Shown piece after piece: positions 18,445 to 26,196 of a stretch of DNA of 64,000 nucleotides; positions within the stretch are counted from its first letter, which is position 1; each line of letters starts with the position of its first letter. The stretch is taken from the NCBI RefSeq assembly GCF_023375815.1, contig NZ_CP067412.1:2108001-2172000 (forward strand), in the 5' to 3' direction. The stretch is from Pseudomonas sp. HS6. GTDB taxonomy: Bacteria; Pseudomonadota; Gammaproteobacteria; Pseudomonadales; Pseudomonadaceae. Under the pieces are notes generated by a model, which did not search any database, had not been told where the DNA came from, and saw nothing but the letters and a program-made list of their open reading frames with translations. The position numbers and the translations under genes were made by a program.

Positions 18445-19142
18445 CCACCGAATCGGCGCAGGAACGCGATGAACTGGCCGGCGAATACGTGCTCGGCACG
18501 CTCTCGGCCGAAGAACGTACCAAGGTCCAACGTCGCTTGCCAGACGATCCCGAGCTGCAAACGGCGGTGGATGCCTGGGAGCGGCGCTTGCTGGAGTTGA
18601 CCGACCTCGCCCCATCGCATCAGCCCTCGGCGCAACTGTGGCAACGCATCGAACGCAGTGTCGTGCAACTTGCGCACAGGGCGCCGGATACGCCTGAGAT
18701 AACCTGGTGGAACCGACTGTCCCTGTGGCGCGGGTTGAGCGCTGCCGGGCTGGCGGCGACTTTGTTGCTGGGTTCGATCCTGTTGACGCAGACCACGCCG
18801 AAACCGAGTTATCTGGTGGTACTGGTCGCCCCGCAGGACAAGGCGCCGGGCTGGGTGATCCAGGCCAGCAGTCCACGGGAGATTCAGTTGATACCGCTGG
18901 GCGTGGTCGAGGTGCCGGCGGACAAGGCGCTGGAGTTCTGGACCAAGGCCGACGGCTGGCAAGGGCCGGTGTCGCTGGGGCTGGTGAAGCCGGGGCAAGC
19001 GCTGTCGATCCCGCTGGACAAGTTGCCGCCGCTGCAACCGAACCAGTTGTTCGAGCTGACGCTGGAAGGTGCGAATGGTTCGCCGATCGGCAAACCCACC
19101 GGGCCGATTCAGGCGATTGGCCGCGCGGTAAAAGTGCTCTGA
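18441..19142 (+). CDS. Anti-sigma factor (RskA-like, single membrane span)
   Basis: The 233-residue product starts at ATG 18441, overlapping the sigma stop by four bases. The first 90 residues (MTTESAQERDELAGEYVLGTLSAEE...) form a cytoplasmic zinc-free anti-sigma domain, followed by one transmembrane helix (LSAAGLAATLLLGSILL) and a periplasmic RskA C-terminal domain with GWVIQASSP and ALEFWTKADG. It should bind and inhibit the preceding ECF factor and release it on an envelope or redox signal. A GTG at 18432 would add three residues and is less likely. Confidence 0.9.
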   Translation: MTTESAQERDELAGEYVLGTLSAEERTKVQRRLPDDPELQTAVDAWERRLLELTDLAPSHQPSAQLWQRIERSVVQLAHRAPDTPEITWWNRLSLWRGLSAAGLAATLLLGSILLTQTTPKPSYLVVLVAPQDKAPGWVIQASSPREIQLIPLGVVEVPADKALEFWTKADGWQGPVSLGLVKPGQALSIPLDKLPPLQPNQLFELTLEGANGSPIGKPTGPIQAIGRAVKVL

Positions 19143-19253
19143 AGAACCATCACCGGCGTCGATGTTCACAATCACGTCAATGAAGTTCTCATAAAAAATC
19201 CCGGGCGTAACATCTGCTCCATACCAACCAATAACACCCCGGAGCACACCATC

Positions 19254-19655
19254 ATGAAACGCCAAGTCATCCTCAGCATTGCCCTTTCGGTTCTGGCCTT
19301 CAACGCATTTGCCGCCAAACCGGCCCACACCATGATCGCCGAAGGCGGTTCGGATCGCCTGATCGAACAGCGCGTCGCTGAAGGTGGTTCGGATCGTCTG
19401 CTGGAACGCCGTGTTGCCGAAGGTGGTTCGGATCGTCTGCAAGAACGCCGCGTCGCTGAAGGTGGTTCGGATCGCCTGCTGGAACGCCGTGTTGCCGAAG
19501 GTGGTTCGGATCGTCTGCAAGAACGCCGCGTCGCTGAAGGTGGTTCGGATCGCCTGCTGGAACGCCGTGTTGCCGAAGGTGGTTCGGATCGTCTGCTGGA
19601 ACGCCGCGTTGCCGAAGGTGGCTCGGATCGTCTGATCGAACGCCGCGTTGCCTGA
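19254..19655 (+). CDS. Secreted tandem-repeat protein (AEGGSDRLxERRV repeats)
   Basis: The 133-residue product has a signal peptide (MKRQVILSIALSVLAFNAFA) and then eight perfect or near-perfect 13-residue repeats of the form VAEGGSDRLxERR, where x is L, Q or I. There is no other domain. Related small repeat proteins occur in other Pseudomonas and, as I recall, some carry the doubtful label phage infection protein; I treat function as unknown. The gene has its own leader after the ECF/anti-sigma operon, a GTAAC element about 45 bases upstream, and a strong terminator behind it. Alternating acidic and basic residues suggest a charged, surface- or periplasm-exposed polymer-like chain. Confidence 0.82.
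   Translation: MKRQVILSIALSVLAFNAFAAKPAHTMIAEGGSDRLIEQRVAEGGSDRLLERRVAEGGSDRLQERRVAEGGSDRLLERRVAEGGSDRLQERRVAEGGSDRLLERRVAEGGSDRLLERRVAEGGSDRLIERRVA
19335..19646 (+). repeat. Eight tandem 39-base repeats inside a coding sequence
   Basis: Eight in-frame units of 39 bases, each encoding 13 residues, run head to tail. Units two to seven differ at few positions, with an alternation of CTGCTGGAACGC and CTGCAAGAACGC. Such near-identity suggests recent expansion by slippage or unequal recombination, so copy number may differ between strains. It is not a CRISPR array, because there are no spacers. Confidence 0.95.
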
Positions 19656-19686
19656 ATGAAGGGCTCTACCGCAGTAATCCAGAAAA

Positions 19687-19717
19687 AACCCGGCTCCCGT
19701 CAGCCGGGTTTTTTTAC
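19687..19717. terminator. Rho-independent terminator (bidirectional)
   Basis: The stem AACCCGGCT / AGCCGGGTT with a six-base loop is followed by a run of T on the plus strand and preceded by a run of A, which serves as the T tract of the opposite strand. It separates the convergent repeat-protein gene and the DUF1615 gene. Confidence 0.92.
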
Positions 19718-19732
19718 ATCTTTTTTTCCTCG

Positions 19733-20821
19733 TCAGTCCTTGGCCATGCAGCGCCGATAGCGCTCATCGACCCGTTTGGCGAACCACGCGGTGGTCAGTT
19801 TGCGGGTGATCTTCGGGCTTTGCAGGACGATCCCCGGCAGCACCGCCCGGGGCAATGATTTACCTTCAGCCTTGTCCGCCAGTTCGAAGACCCGTTGATA
19901 CAGTTTGGTCTCCTCGAATCCCAGCGTATTGCCCTTCTCCAGTTGATCGCGGATCTGTGGATTGCGCATGCCCAGTGACTTGCCGAGCCTGCGCACCGCC
20001 AGTTCGGTCGTACCCGGCATGATCGAGTCGTAGCGAATCAGGTCGCCATCCAGCGCCAGCGGAACGCCCGAGGCACGACTGACTGCATTCTGGAACGCCG
20101 CGTTGCGACTGGCGTACCACCCGGCATTGAAATCGGCAAAGCGGTACAGCGGCTCGCGATAACTCACCGGATACCCCAGCAAATGAGCGATGCCGAAATA
20201 CATGCCGCCACGACGGGTGAACACTTCATGGCGAATCGTGCCGCTCACCGGGTACGGATAACCCTTGGCATGCTGTTCGGCGAATTCGATGCTGACCTGC
20301 ATCGGCCCCGCAGTGTGCACCGGATTGAAGCCACCAAACAAAGTGCGCCCCATCGGCACCATGCCGATGAAATCATCAAAAATGCCGCTCAGATCTTTCT
20401 CGGTGCGGGCCGCGCTCAGGCGTTCGCTGTAGGTCTTGCCGTTGGGCGAGCGCACCTGCAACGCGCCGCTGACCAACAGGCTCGGGATGTGGACCTTGGC
20501 GGCGCGGCGGTCGATCTCGTCGCGAGCGATCTTGCCCAGGCCCGGTACCGGCGGGTCGACCTGAAAGTTGGACTCCTGCTCGGCGACGGCCAACACCGAA
20601 CACAGATTCTGCGTGGTCGGGCTGATGCCCTGCGCGGCGAACGCAGTGTAGATGTCCGTGGCCCAGCCCTGGCGGTCAGTGGTTTTCGCCGGCAGCAGGC
20701 GCACAATTTGCGCCTTGACCTCGGCCGGCGAACGCGGAGCCGGTTCCTGACTGCGCTGACCGGCGCAACCGGCCAGCACCAGCAGCGCGGCGAGGCTGAC
20801 GAATAATCGAGGGGTGTGCAT
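19733..20821 (-). CDS. DUF1615 lipoprotein
   Basis: The 362-residue product starts at ATG 20821 with GGAG upstream and has a lipoprotein signal (LLVLAGC). The body matches the DUF1615 family, with SVLAVAEQESNFQVDP, GPMQVSIEFAEQHAKGYPYP and RRGGMYFGIAHLLGYP. The AEQESNFQ segment recalls the catalytic glutamate region of lytic transglycosylases, so a peptidoglycan-related role is possible but unproven. The open frame continues upstream to 21277 only as an artefact of GC-rich DNA. It is divergent from the FAD monooxygenase gene. Confidence 0.85.
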   Translation of the reverse strand: MHTPRLFVSLAALLVLAGCAGQRSQEPAPRSPAEVKAQIVRLLPAKTTDRQGWATDIYTAFAAQGISPTTQNLCSVLAVAEQESNFQVDPPVPGLGKIARDEIDRRAAKVHIPSLLVSGALQVRSPNGKTYSERLSAARTEKDLSGIFDDFIGMVPMGRTLFGGFNPVHTAGPMQVSIEFAEQHAKGYPYPVSGTIRHEVFTRRGGMYFGIAHLLGYPVSYREPLYRFADFNAGWYASRNAAFQNAVSRASGVPLALDGDLIRYDSIMPGTTELAVRRLGKSLGMRNPQIRDQLEKGNTLGFEETKLYQRVFELADKAEGKSLPRAVLPGIVLQSPKITRKLTTAWFAKRVDERYRRCMAKD

Positions 20822-21005
20822 AACGCTCCATCCAGTCCGTTGAGCCGGGTTAACCCTACGCTCAATCGCAGGGTGCAGGATAGGACTGCGAGCCGGCGAC
20901 GCTGTTCCATCGTCCCGTTTGGCAGGCCGACTGGCCGCCCTCGCCTGCTGATCCATACTTGCTGCTGCACACTCAGTGGCAAAGGGCACGCGAGGAGGAC
21001 AGACC

Positions 21006-22547
21006 ATGAACCGCAGTGACGTTCTGATCATCGGCGCAGGCCCCACCGGACTGGTACTGGCCCTGTGGCTGAGCAAACTGGGCGTGCGCGTGCGCATCAT
21101 CGACAAGGCCTCCGCGCCGGGCACCACGTCGCGGGCGTTGGCCGTGCAGGCGCGCACCCTTGAGTTGTACCGGCAACTGGACCTGGCCGACGCGGTGGTG
21201 CGCAAGGGCCATCGGGTCGCGGCGGCGAACTTCTGGGTCAAGGGCAAGCCCGTGGCGCAGATGCCGCTCAATCGCATCGGCGAAGGCCTGACGCCCTATG
21301 CCTTTCTGGAAATGTTCCCGCAGGACGAACACGAGCGGCTGTTGATCGACCGTCTCGAAGACTACGACGTGACTGTCGAGCGCAACACAACGCTGGAGAG
21401 TTTTACGGAAAACAGCGATGGCCTAACCGCCCATTTACGCCTGCCGGATGGCGAGCAGGAAATCTGCCAGGCCTGTTACCTGGCCGGTTGTGACGGCGCC
21501 CGCTCGGTCGTGCGCAAAGCCCTCGACACCGGTTTTCCCGGTGGCACTTATCAGCAGATTTTCTACGTCGCTGACGTGCAGGCCAGCGGCCCGGCGCTCA
21601 ACGGCGAGTTGCATCTGGACCTGGATGAGGCGGATTTTCTCGCGGTGTTCCCGCTGGCCGGCGAAGGCCGCGCACGGCTGATCGGCACGGTGCGCGACGA
21701 GCGTGCGGATCGCGCCGAAACCCTGGAATTCTCCGATGTCAGCAGCCGCGCCATCGAGCACTTGAACGTGCACATCGAGGACGTCAACTGGTTCTCGACC
21801 TACCGCGTGCACCATCGCGTGGCGGATCACTTTCGCAAGGGCCGGGTCTTTCTGCTCGGCGACGCGGCGCATGTGCACAGCCCCGCCGGCGGTCAGGGCA
21901 TGAACACCGGCATCGGCGATGCGATCAACCTGGCGTGGAAACTCGCGGCGGTGCTCGGCGGCGGCGCCACGGCGAAGCTGCTCGACAGCTACGAAACCGA
22001 ACGCATTGCCTTCGCCCGGCGGCTGGTGTCGACCACTGACAAAGTCTTCAGTTTTGTGACTGCCGAAGGTCGCATGGCCGATCTGTTGCGCACGCGACTG
22101 GCGCCGTTCCTGATTCCGAAAATGGCGTCTTTTGAGACCAGCCGCGAATTCCTGTTTCGCACCGTGTCGCAAATCACCGTCAACTATCGAGGCATGCCGT
22201 TGAGTGAAGGCGTGGCCGGGCACGTCCACGGCGGCGACCGTTTGCCGTGGGCTCACGATGGCGAGGGTGACAATTACGAACCGCTGCGCAATCCATGCTG
22301 GCAGGTGCATGTGTATGGCGACACCAGCGACGAGATGATCGCCTGGTGCAATGAACATCACTTGCCGCTGCACGTGTTCGACTGGCGCCCGGCGTTTGAA
22401 TCGGCGGGACTGGGGCGCAACGGCTTTTATCTGCTGCGCCCGGACACCTATGTGGCGATTGCCGACAACAGCGCGGACCCGAAGGTGATCGAACGGTATT
22501 TCCGCGCCCACGGGATCAGATGTTATTTGCAGCAGCCCATTCAGTGA
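21006..22547 (+). CDS. FAD-dependent aromatic-type monooxygenase
   Basis: The 513-residue enzyme belongs to the p-hydroxybenzoate hydroxylase (PF01494) group, which uses NAD(P)H, FAD and O2 to hydroxylate aromatic or related substrates. It shows the FAD-binding GAGPTGLVLALWLSKLG near the start, the CDGARSVVRK (DG) motif about residue 160, and the GD motif LLGDAAHVHSPAGGQGMNTG about residue 285. The C-terminal part has a thioredoxin-like fold region seen in phenol hydroxylase relatives. GGAGG lies before ATG 21006. No catabolic neighbours are present, so the substrate is unknown. It ends three bases from the convergent ABC exporter gene. Confidence 0.9.
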   Translation: MNRSDVLIIGAGPTGLVLALWLSKLGVRVRIIDKASAPGTTSRALAVQARTLELYRQLDLADAVVRKGHRVAAANFWVKGKPVAQMPLNRIGEGLTPYAFLEMFPQDEHERLLIDRLEDYDVTVERNTTLESFTENSDGLTAHLRLPDGEQEICQACYLAGCDGARSVVRKALDTGFPGGTYQQIFYVADVQASGPALNGELHLDLDEADFLAVFPLAGEGRARLIGTVRDERADRAETLEFSDVSSRAIEHLNVHIEDVNWFSTYRVHHRVADHFRKGRVFLLGDAAHVHSPAGGQGMNTGIGDAINLAWKLAAVLGGGATAKLLDSYETERIAFARRLVSTTDKVFSFVTAEGRMADLLRTRLAPFLIPKMASFETSREFLFRTVSQITVNYRGMPLSEGVAGHVHGGDRLPWAHDGEGDNYEPLRNPCWQVHVYGDTSDEMIAWCNEHHLPLHVFDWRPAFESAGLGRNGFYLLRPDTYVAIADNSADPKVIERYFRAHGIRCYLQQPIQ

Positions 22548-22550
22548 GCG

Positions 22551-24689
22551 CTATCGACCAGAGCAATCATCGACCCTTTGCATGAGATCCGCGATGATTC
22601 GCCCTTGATCAAGCGTCACTACTCGCTGCGCCATTGCAATGGTTTGTGGGCGATGGGCAACCAGTATGCGGGTCATTGCTTCCTGTGTGATGGCGGCATT
22701 GACCCGTTGCTCGTTCCACACATCCAGGTGACTGGTGGCTTCGTCCAGCACCAGCAACCGGGGCGATCGGTACAATGCGCGAGCCAGCAGTATGCGTTGT
22801 CTCTGGCCGCCTGACAGTCCTGAACCCAGATCACCGACAAGCGTGTTGTATTTCATCGGCAGCGCCATGATTTCATCATGCACCGCCGCTTGTTCCGAGC
22901 TCCTGATGACTCGCCTTGGGTCCGGCTGAGCGTCGAAAAAGCAGATATTGTCCGAAAGCGTTCCGGTGAACAGTTGATCGTCCTGCATCACCGTTCCGGT
23001 CATCTGGCGATAGTTCCTCAACCCCAGACGCGTCAGCTCTACCCCGCCCAGAAAAATTTCCCCCTCGGTCGGTGTCAACAGCCCGAGTATCAACTTGAGC
23101 AAAGTCGTCTTGCCACAACCCGACACCCCCGCAATCGCAAGGCATTCCCCTGCCGGGATCCGCAAACTCAAATTGTCGATGACATTGGGTTCATCTTCCG
23201 CGTATCGAAAGGAGACATTGCGTAACTCAATATCCGCTTCTATCTCCCGAAGGTCGATTTCAGCTTCGTTCCCGTCCTTCTCCGGGGTCGTTAGCAAGAT
23301 ATCCGCGACGCGTTCACTGTGCAGGCGCAACATCCGCAACTCGAACGACTTGTCCAGCAACCCCGCAATACGCTGGCTGAATTGATCCTTGTAACTCAGA
23401 AACGCAAACAGCATACCGACAGAAAAATGGTTATCCATCACGGCCATTGCTGCCAACCAGACAACGACAATCCGTTCCCCATTAAAAATAAGAGTGCTGG
23501 CTGACTGGAACGATATTGTTATGCGAGCGATCCGTAACTCGGCATTGAGCTGATCCGCCAGGGCATTACTCCAGGCGCACCGTCGCTCCTGCTCGCGACC
23601 AAATAGCCTGATGCTTTGAATACCCCGCGCAGATTCGATAAACAGCGTGCCTTGTTTGGCCGCGCAGGCGATATGCATCGCTGTGGCTTCACGCTGCTTT
23701 TGAAAAACACCCCAACGCAACATTGCATAAAGCACCACGGCCGACAGACTGACAAATGCCAGCGTGGCGCTGTAGAAAAACATGACGACCAGCGTGGAAA
23801 ACACCAACAAACCGTCGATGATTCCTTCAATCAGTTGCGTGGTCAGTGTTTTCTGAATGATCTGTATAGCCTGAAATCGCGAAGAGATATCACCCAGATG
23901 CCGCTTCTCGAACCAGGGAACCGGTAAGCGCAGCAAGTGGGCAAAGGCATTGCCCAACCATTGATACCCCAAGTAGGCGGACAACGATGCGGCCATCCAC
24001 GATCGCAACCACCCCAATCCAGTTTGAAGCAGTACCAGCAACAAGAATCCGCTGCCCAGAACAGTCATCAGCCGGTGATCACCCGTGGTCAGCACGTCGT
24101 CCACGACCCATTGCAAATAGAACGGCAGCGCCAATGCAAGGGTTTGCAGCAGCCCTCCCATCAACAGCAACCTTGCCAGTCCGGGGTAGAGCCCATCGAC
24201 CTTGCCAAGCATGGATTGCCAGGAAATCCGTTGTTGAGACGGCACGCGTTCAAACAGTTCCCCGGGAGTCAACTCCAGTACCACGCCCGTGAAATGACTG
24301 GATGCCCGAGACCAGGAAATATTCCTTTTACCGTTCGCCGGGTCGTGGATCAGCAATCCGTTGCGTGTCACTTTTTCAAGCACTACGAAATGGTTCATGT
24401 CCCAGTGCAAAATACACGGCAACTTCAGACTCGAAAGTTGCGGCAACTCCACACGCAATGGACGGGACTGGAACCCGAGCCGTTGCGCCATTGATATCAG
24501 GCTTTTGAGGGTAGAACCCTTGAGAGAAACGCTGAAACGCTGACGAAGCAGCATCAGGTCAGTTGCACGCCCCCAATAGCGGGCAATCATGGCGAGACAC
24601 GCCAGGCCACATTCACTGGCTTCTGTCTGCAGTAAAACCGGCAATTTTCTGTTACCCCGGCGCAACGGGGTGTTTCCTTGTGTCGTCAT
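22551..24689 (-). CDS. Peptidase-containing ABC exporter (C39 domain, CvaB/LahT-like)
   Basis: This 712-residue inner-membrane protein should cleave a double-glycine leader and export the mature peptide. Residues 1-140 are a C39 peptidase with the catalytic Cys in SECGLAC (C27), His in MNHFVVL (H100) and Asp in IHDPANG (D116). A six-helix membrane domain follows (about 165-450), then an ATPase domain with GVSGCGKTT, LSGGQRQRILLARAL and LLVLDEATSHLD. All key residues are present, so it looks active. Its start overlaps the stop of the adaptor stub (ATGA). The double-glycine precursor on the opposite strand at 25124 is the obvious substrate. Confidence 0.94.
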   Translation of the reverse strand: MTTQGNTPLRRGNRKLPVLLQTEASECGLACLAMIARYWGRATDLMLLRQRFSVSLKGSTLKSLISMAQRLGFQSRPLRVELPQLSSLKLPCILHWDMNHFVVLEKVTRNGLLIHDPANGKRNISWSRASSHFTGVVLELTPGELFERVPSQQRISWQSMLGKVDGLYPGLARLLLMGGLLQTLALALPFYLQWVVDDVLTTGDHRLMTVLGSGFLLLVLLQTGLGWLRSWMAASLSAYLGYQWLGNAFAHLLRLPVPWFEKRHLGDISSRFQAIQIIQKTLTTQLIEGIIDGLLVFSTLVVMFFYSATLAFVSLSAVVLYAMLRWGVFQKQREATAMHIACAAKQGTLFIESARGIQSIRLFGREQERRCAWSNALADQLNAELRIARITISFQSASTLIFNGERIVVVWLAAMAVMDNHFSVGMLFAFLSYKDQFSQRIAGLLDKSFELRMLRLHSERVADILLTTPEKDGNEAEIDLREIEADIELRNVSFRYAEDEPNVIDNLSLRIPAGECLAIAGVSGCGKTTLLKLILGLLTPTEGEIFLGGVELTRLGLRNYRQMTGTVMQDDQLFTGTLSDNICFFDAQPDPRRVIRSSEQAAVHDEIMALPMKYNTLVGDLGSGLSGGQRQRILLARALYRSPRLLVLDEATSHLDVWNEQRVNAAITQEAMTRILVAHRPQTIAMAQRVVTLDQGRIIADLMQRVDDCSGR

Positions 24690-24943
24690 TTTGCCGGGTA
24701 CAGGTGAGCAACATCGCCGAGCCGCTGTGTCATGGCAACCGGTTCAACTTTGCGTCCATGCATATAACTTGCTCCCACTCCAAGCAGGACGAATATAAAT
24801 ACACCCAAACATAATGCCAGGCCGTCGAGAGACTTATCGATTTTTATATCGAGGTAATTCCCATAAAATCTTTCGGAGGCGAACGCTATCGCTTCCTTGC
24901 GAAAAAGAGAAGGCCTCACCCTATCTAATTTTTCAATACTCAC
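24686..24943 (-). pseudogene. N-terminal stub of a HlyD-type membrane fusion protein
   Basis: The frame from GTG 24943 (AGGGGG seven bases upstream) gives 85 residues: a cytoplasmic start with SLFRKEAIAF, one transmembrane helix (GLALCLGVFIFVLLGVG) and a short tail ending GDVAHLYPAK. Family members (CvaA/HlyD adaptors) have about 400 residues, with coiled-coil and barrel domains that link the ABC exporter to the outer membrane; these are missing here. An alternative GTG at 24952 adds three residues. The exact ATGA junction with the exporter gene suggests either an old internal deletion or a selected short form. Whether it is functional cannot be told. Confidence 0.65.
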
Positions 24944-25005
24944 CCACCACACCCCCTATATAACCAAAGTCTTTTCCGCCACACCAATACAATCTAAAGC
25001 CCGCA

Positions 25006-25035
25006 TTGACACTACAGGAATTCAATTTTTATAGT
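25006..25035 (+). promoter_or_regulatory. Probable sigma-70 promoter of the precursor peptide gene
   Basis: TTGACA at 25006-25011 and TATAGT at 25030-25035 are separated by 18 bases, a good vegetative promoter. It lies in the AT-rich 180-base gap between the divergent exporter unit and the peptide gene, leaving an untranslated leader of about 80 bases before ATG 25124. Confidence 0.6.
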
Positions 25036-25123
25036 CAACGCCCCTTAGACAGCCCGACACCGCGGCTATCGAAAGGCATCTTCAACTAACACAAACTCAA
25101 ACAACTCATTAGATAGGATATCA

Positions 25124-25300
25124 ATGAAAATTTTTCTGCGTGGTTTACCAGAAGGTCTTATAGGAAAGTCGGAAATAGAAGCCGAGTCTCTTGAGGCCGC
25201 CCTTCAGGACTATCCCGTTCTGGAACTCTTTCAGGAAGAACTTGAAGAAGTCAGTGGTGGCGCCTGCACTGCAAGAAGTTTTCGGGCATGCGATGGTTGA
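25124..25300 (+). CDS. Double-glycine precursor peptide of a putative RiPP or microcin
   Basis: This 58-residue gene starts at ATG 25124 with AGGA five bases upstream. Residues 1-46 form an acidic, helical leader ending ELEEVSGG, a textbook double-glycine cleavage site for C39 peptidase exporters such as the one encoded at 22551. The predicted core is ACTARSFRACDG (12 residues), with two AC pairs that could form a disulfide or other crosslink, and a C-terminal Asp-Gly. Directly downstream are an E1-like adenylating enzyme and a GNAT acetyltransferase, which suggests modification of the core or of its C-terminus. It is too short for ordinary gene calling and I know no named family for the core. 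Confidence 0.82.
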   Translation: MKIFLRGLPEGLIGKSEIEAESLEAALQDYPVLELFQEELEEVSGGACTARSFRACDG

Positions 25301-25336
25301 TGGCTGAACGACAAGCAATCTTCCTGGCTTGAACGC

Positions 25337-25374
25337 CAGCCCCACGGATTCGAAACAGAATCCGTGGGGGGCTG
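25337..25374 (+). terminator. Hairpin between precursor gene and modification genes
   Basis: CAGCCCCACGGATTC (25337-25351) pairs with GAATCCGTGGGGGGCTG (25358-25374), with two extra G as a bulge, and is followed by TTTCACTTTC. It would act as a leaky terminator or processing site that gives more precursor mRNA than enzyme mRNA, as is common in peptide antibiotic loci. Confidence 0.65.
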
Positions 25375-25407
25375 TTTCACTTTCTTGCCTAAACCATTTC
25401 GAGGCCG

Positions 25408-26196
25408 ATGCCCATGCAATTTGATTTCAAGGATGATCGATACAATCGACAGGAAAATATGCCGGAATGGGGGAAGGCCGGTCAGCAGAGGGTCTCGCAA
25501 GGTTCTGTTGCTGTAATCGGCGCCGGTGGCGTCAAGTCAACACTGCTGATGGCATTGGTTGCCGGTGGAATCGGAAAAATCGGGATTGTAGAGTTCGATA
25601 CGGTCGAATTATCCAACTTGAATCGTCAGTTGCTGTATCGCACTTCGGACATCGGCAGCGCCAAGGGGGTCGCCGCACAAAAAACGCTGGTCGACCTCAA
25701 CCCGGATATTGACATCCAGTTATTTGAAGAAAAAATAACACGACACAATGTCGACCGACTGCTCGATCAATATGAAGTCATTGTGGAAGGTGGCGACTCA
25801 CCCGATGGCAGAAACACCATCAATGAATATTGCCTGCGCACAAAAAAACCGATGATTCACGCCTCTGCCCAGTTCTCCTACGGTTATGTGTTCTCTATGA
25901 TCCCGGAACTTGAAAGTTCCTGCTTCACTTGTTTATTTCCAACCGACCACTCTCGAAAAGAACATACTGGCGCCGTACCGGTCAATGTTTTATCAACTTC
26001 CATCGCCGGAACCCTGGGTGCAGCTGAAGTATTCAAATGGTTTCTCGGACACAAAACAAACATGTACATCAATCGCAGACTGACATTCTCGTCACTGTTG
26101 CTGAGCGGCAAATTTCAAGTTGATGATATCCCCAGAAATCCCCATTGCAACTGCTGCTCGGCCTATTACCAAGAAGAATACCGTCATGCAATTTAG
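25408..26196 (+). CDS. ThiF/MoeB-like E1 adenylating enzyme of the peptide locus
   Basis: The product of 262 residues (260 from the better-spaced ATG 25414, nine bases after GAGG) is a ThiF/MccB-type enzyme that would activate a carboxylate by adenylation. It shows DRYNRQ at the start, the nucleotide loop VIGAGGVKS (about 36-44), VEFDTVELSNLNRQLLY with the conserved Asp and Arg, DIGSAKG, and two zinc knuckles, SCFTC and HCNCC. The loop is odd: the usual GxGGxGS has Lys instead of the last Gly. Visible AT-richness differs from its neighbours. By analogy with MccB or MoeB it may activate the precursor C-terminus, but the reaction is unknown. Confidence 0.88.
   Translation: MPMQFDFKDDRYNRQENMPEWGKAGQQRVSQGSVAVIGAGGVKSTLLMALVAGGIGKIGIVEFDTVELSNLNRQLLYRTSDIGSAKGVAAQKTLVDLNPDIDIQLFEEKITRHNVDRLLDQYEVIVEGGDSPDGRNTINEYCLRTKKPMIHASAQFSYGYVFSMIPELESSCFTCLFPTDHSRKEHTGAVPVNVLSTSIAGTLGAAEVFKWFLGHKTNMYINRRLTFSSLLLSGKFQVDDIPRNPHCNCCSAYYQEEYRHAI

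Noticed and set aside
19335..19646. Regular 39-base repeats resembling a CRISPR array
   Set aside because: There are no unique spacers; the repeats are contiguous, in frame and coding.
20822..21277. N-terminal extension of the DUF1615 protein to 514 residues
   Set aside because: The lipoprotein signal starts at 20821; the extension overlaps the divergent monooxygenase gene and has no family support.
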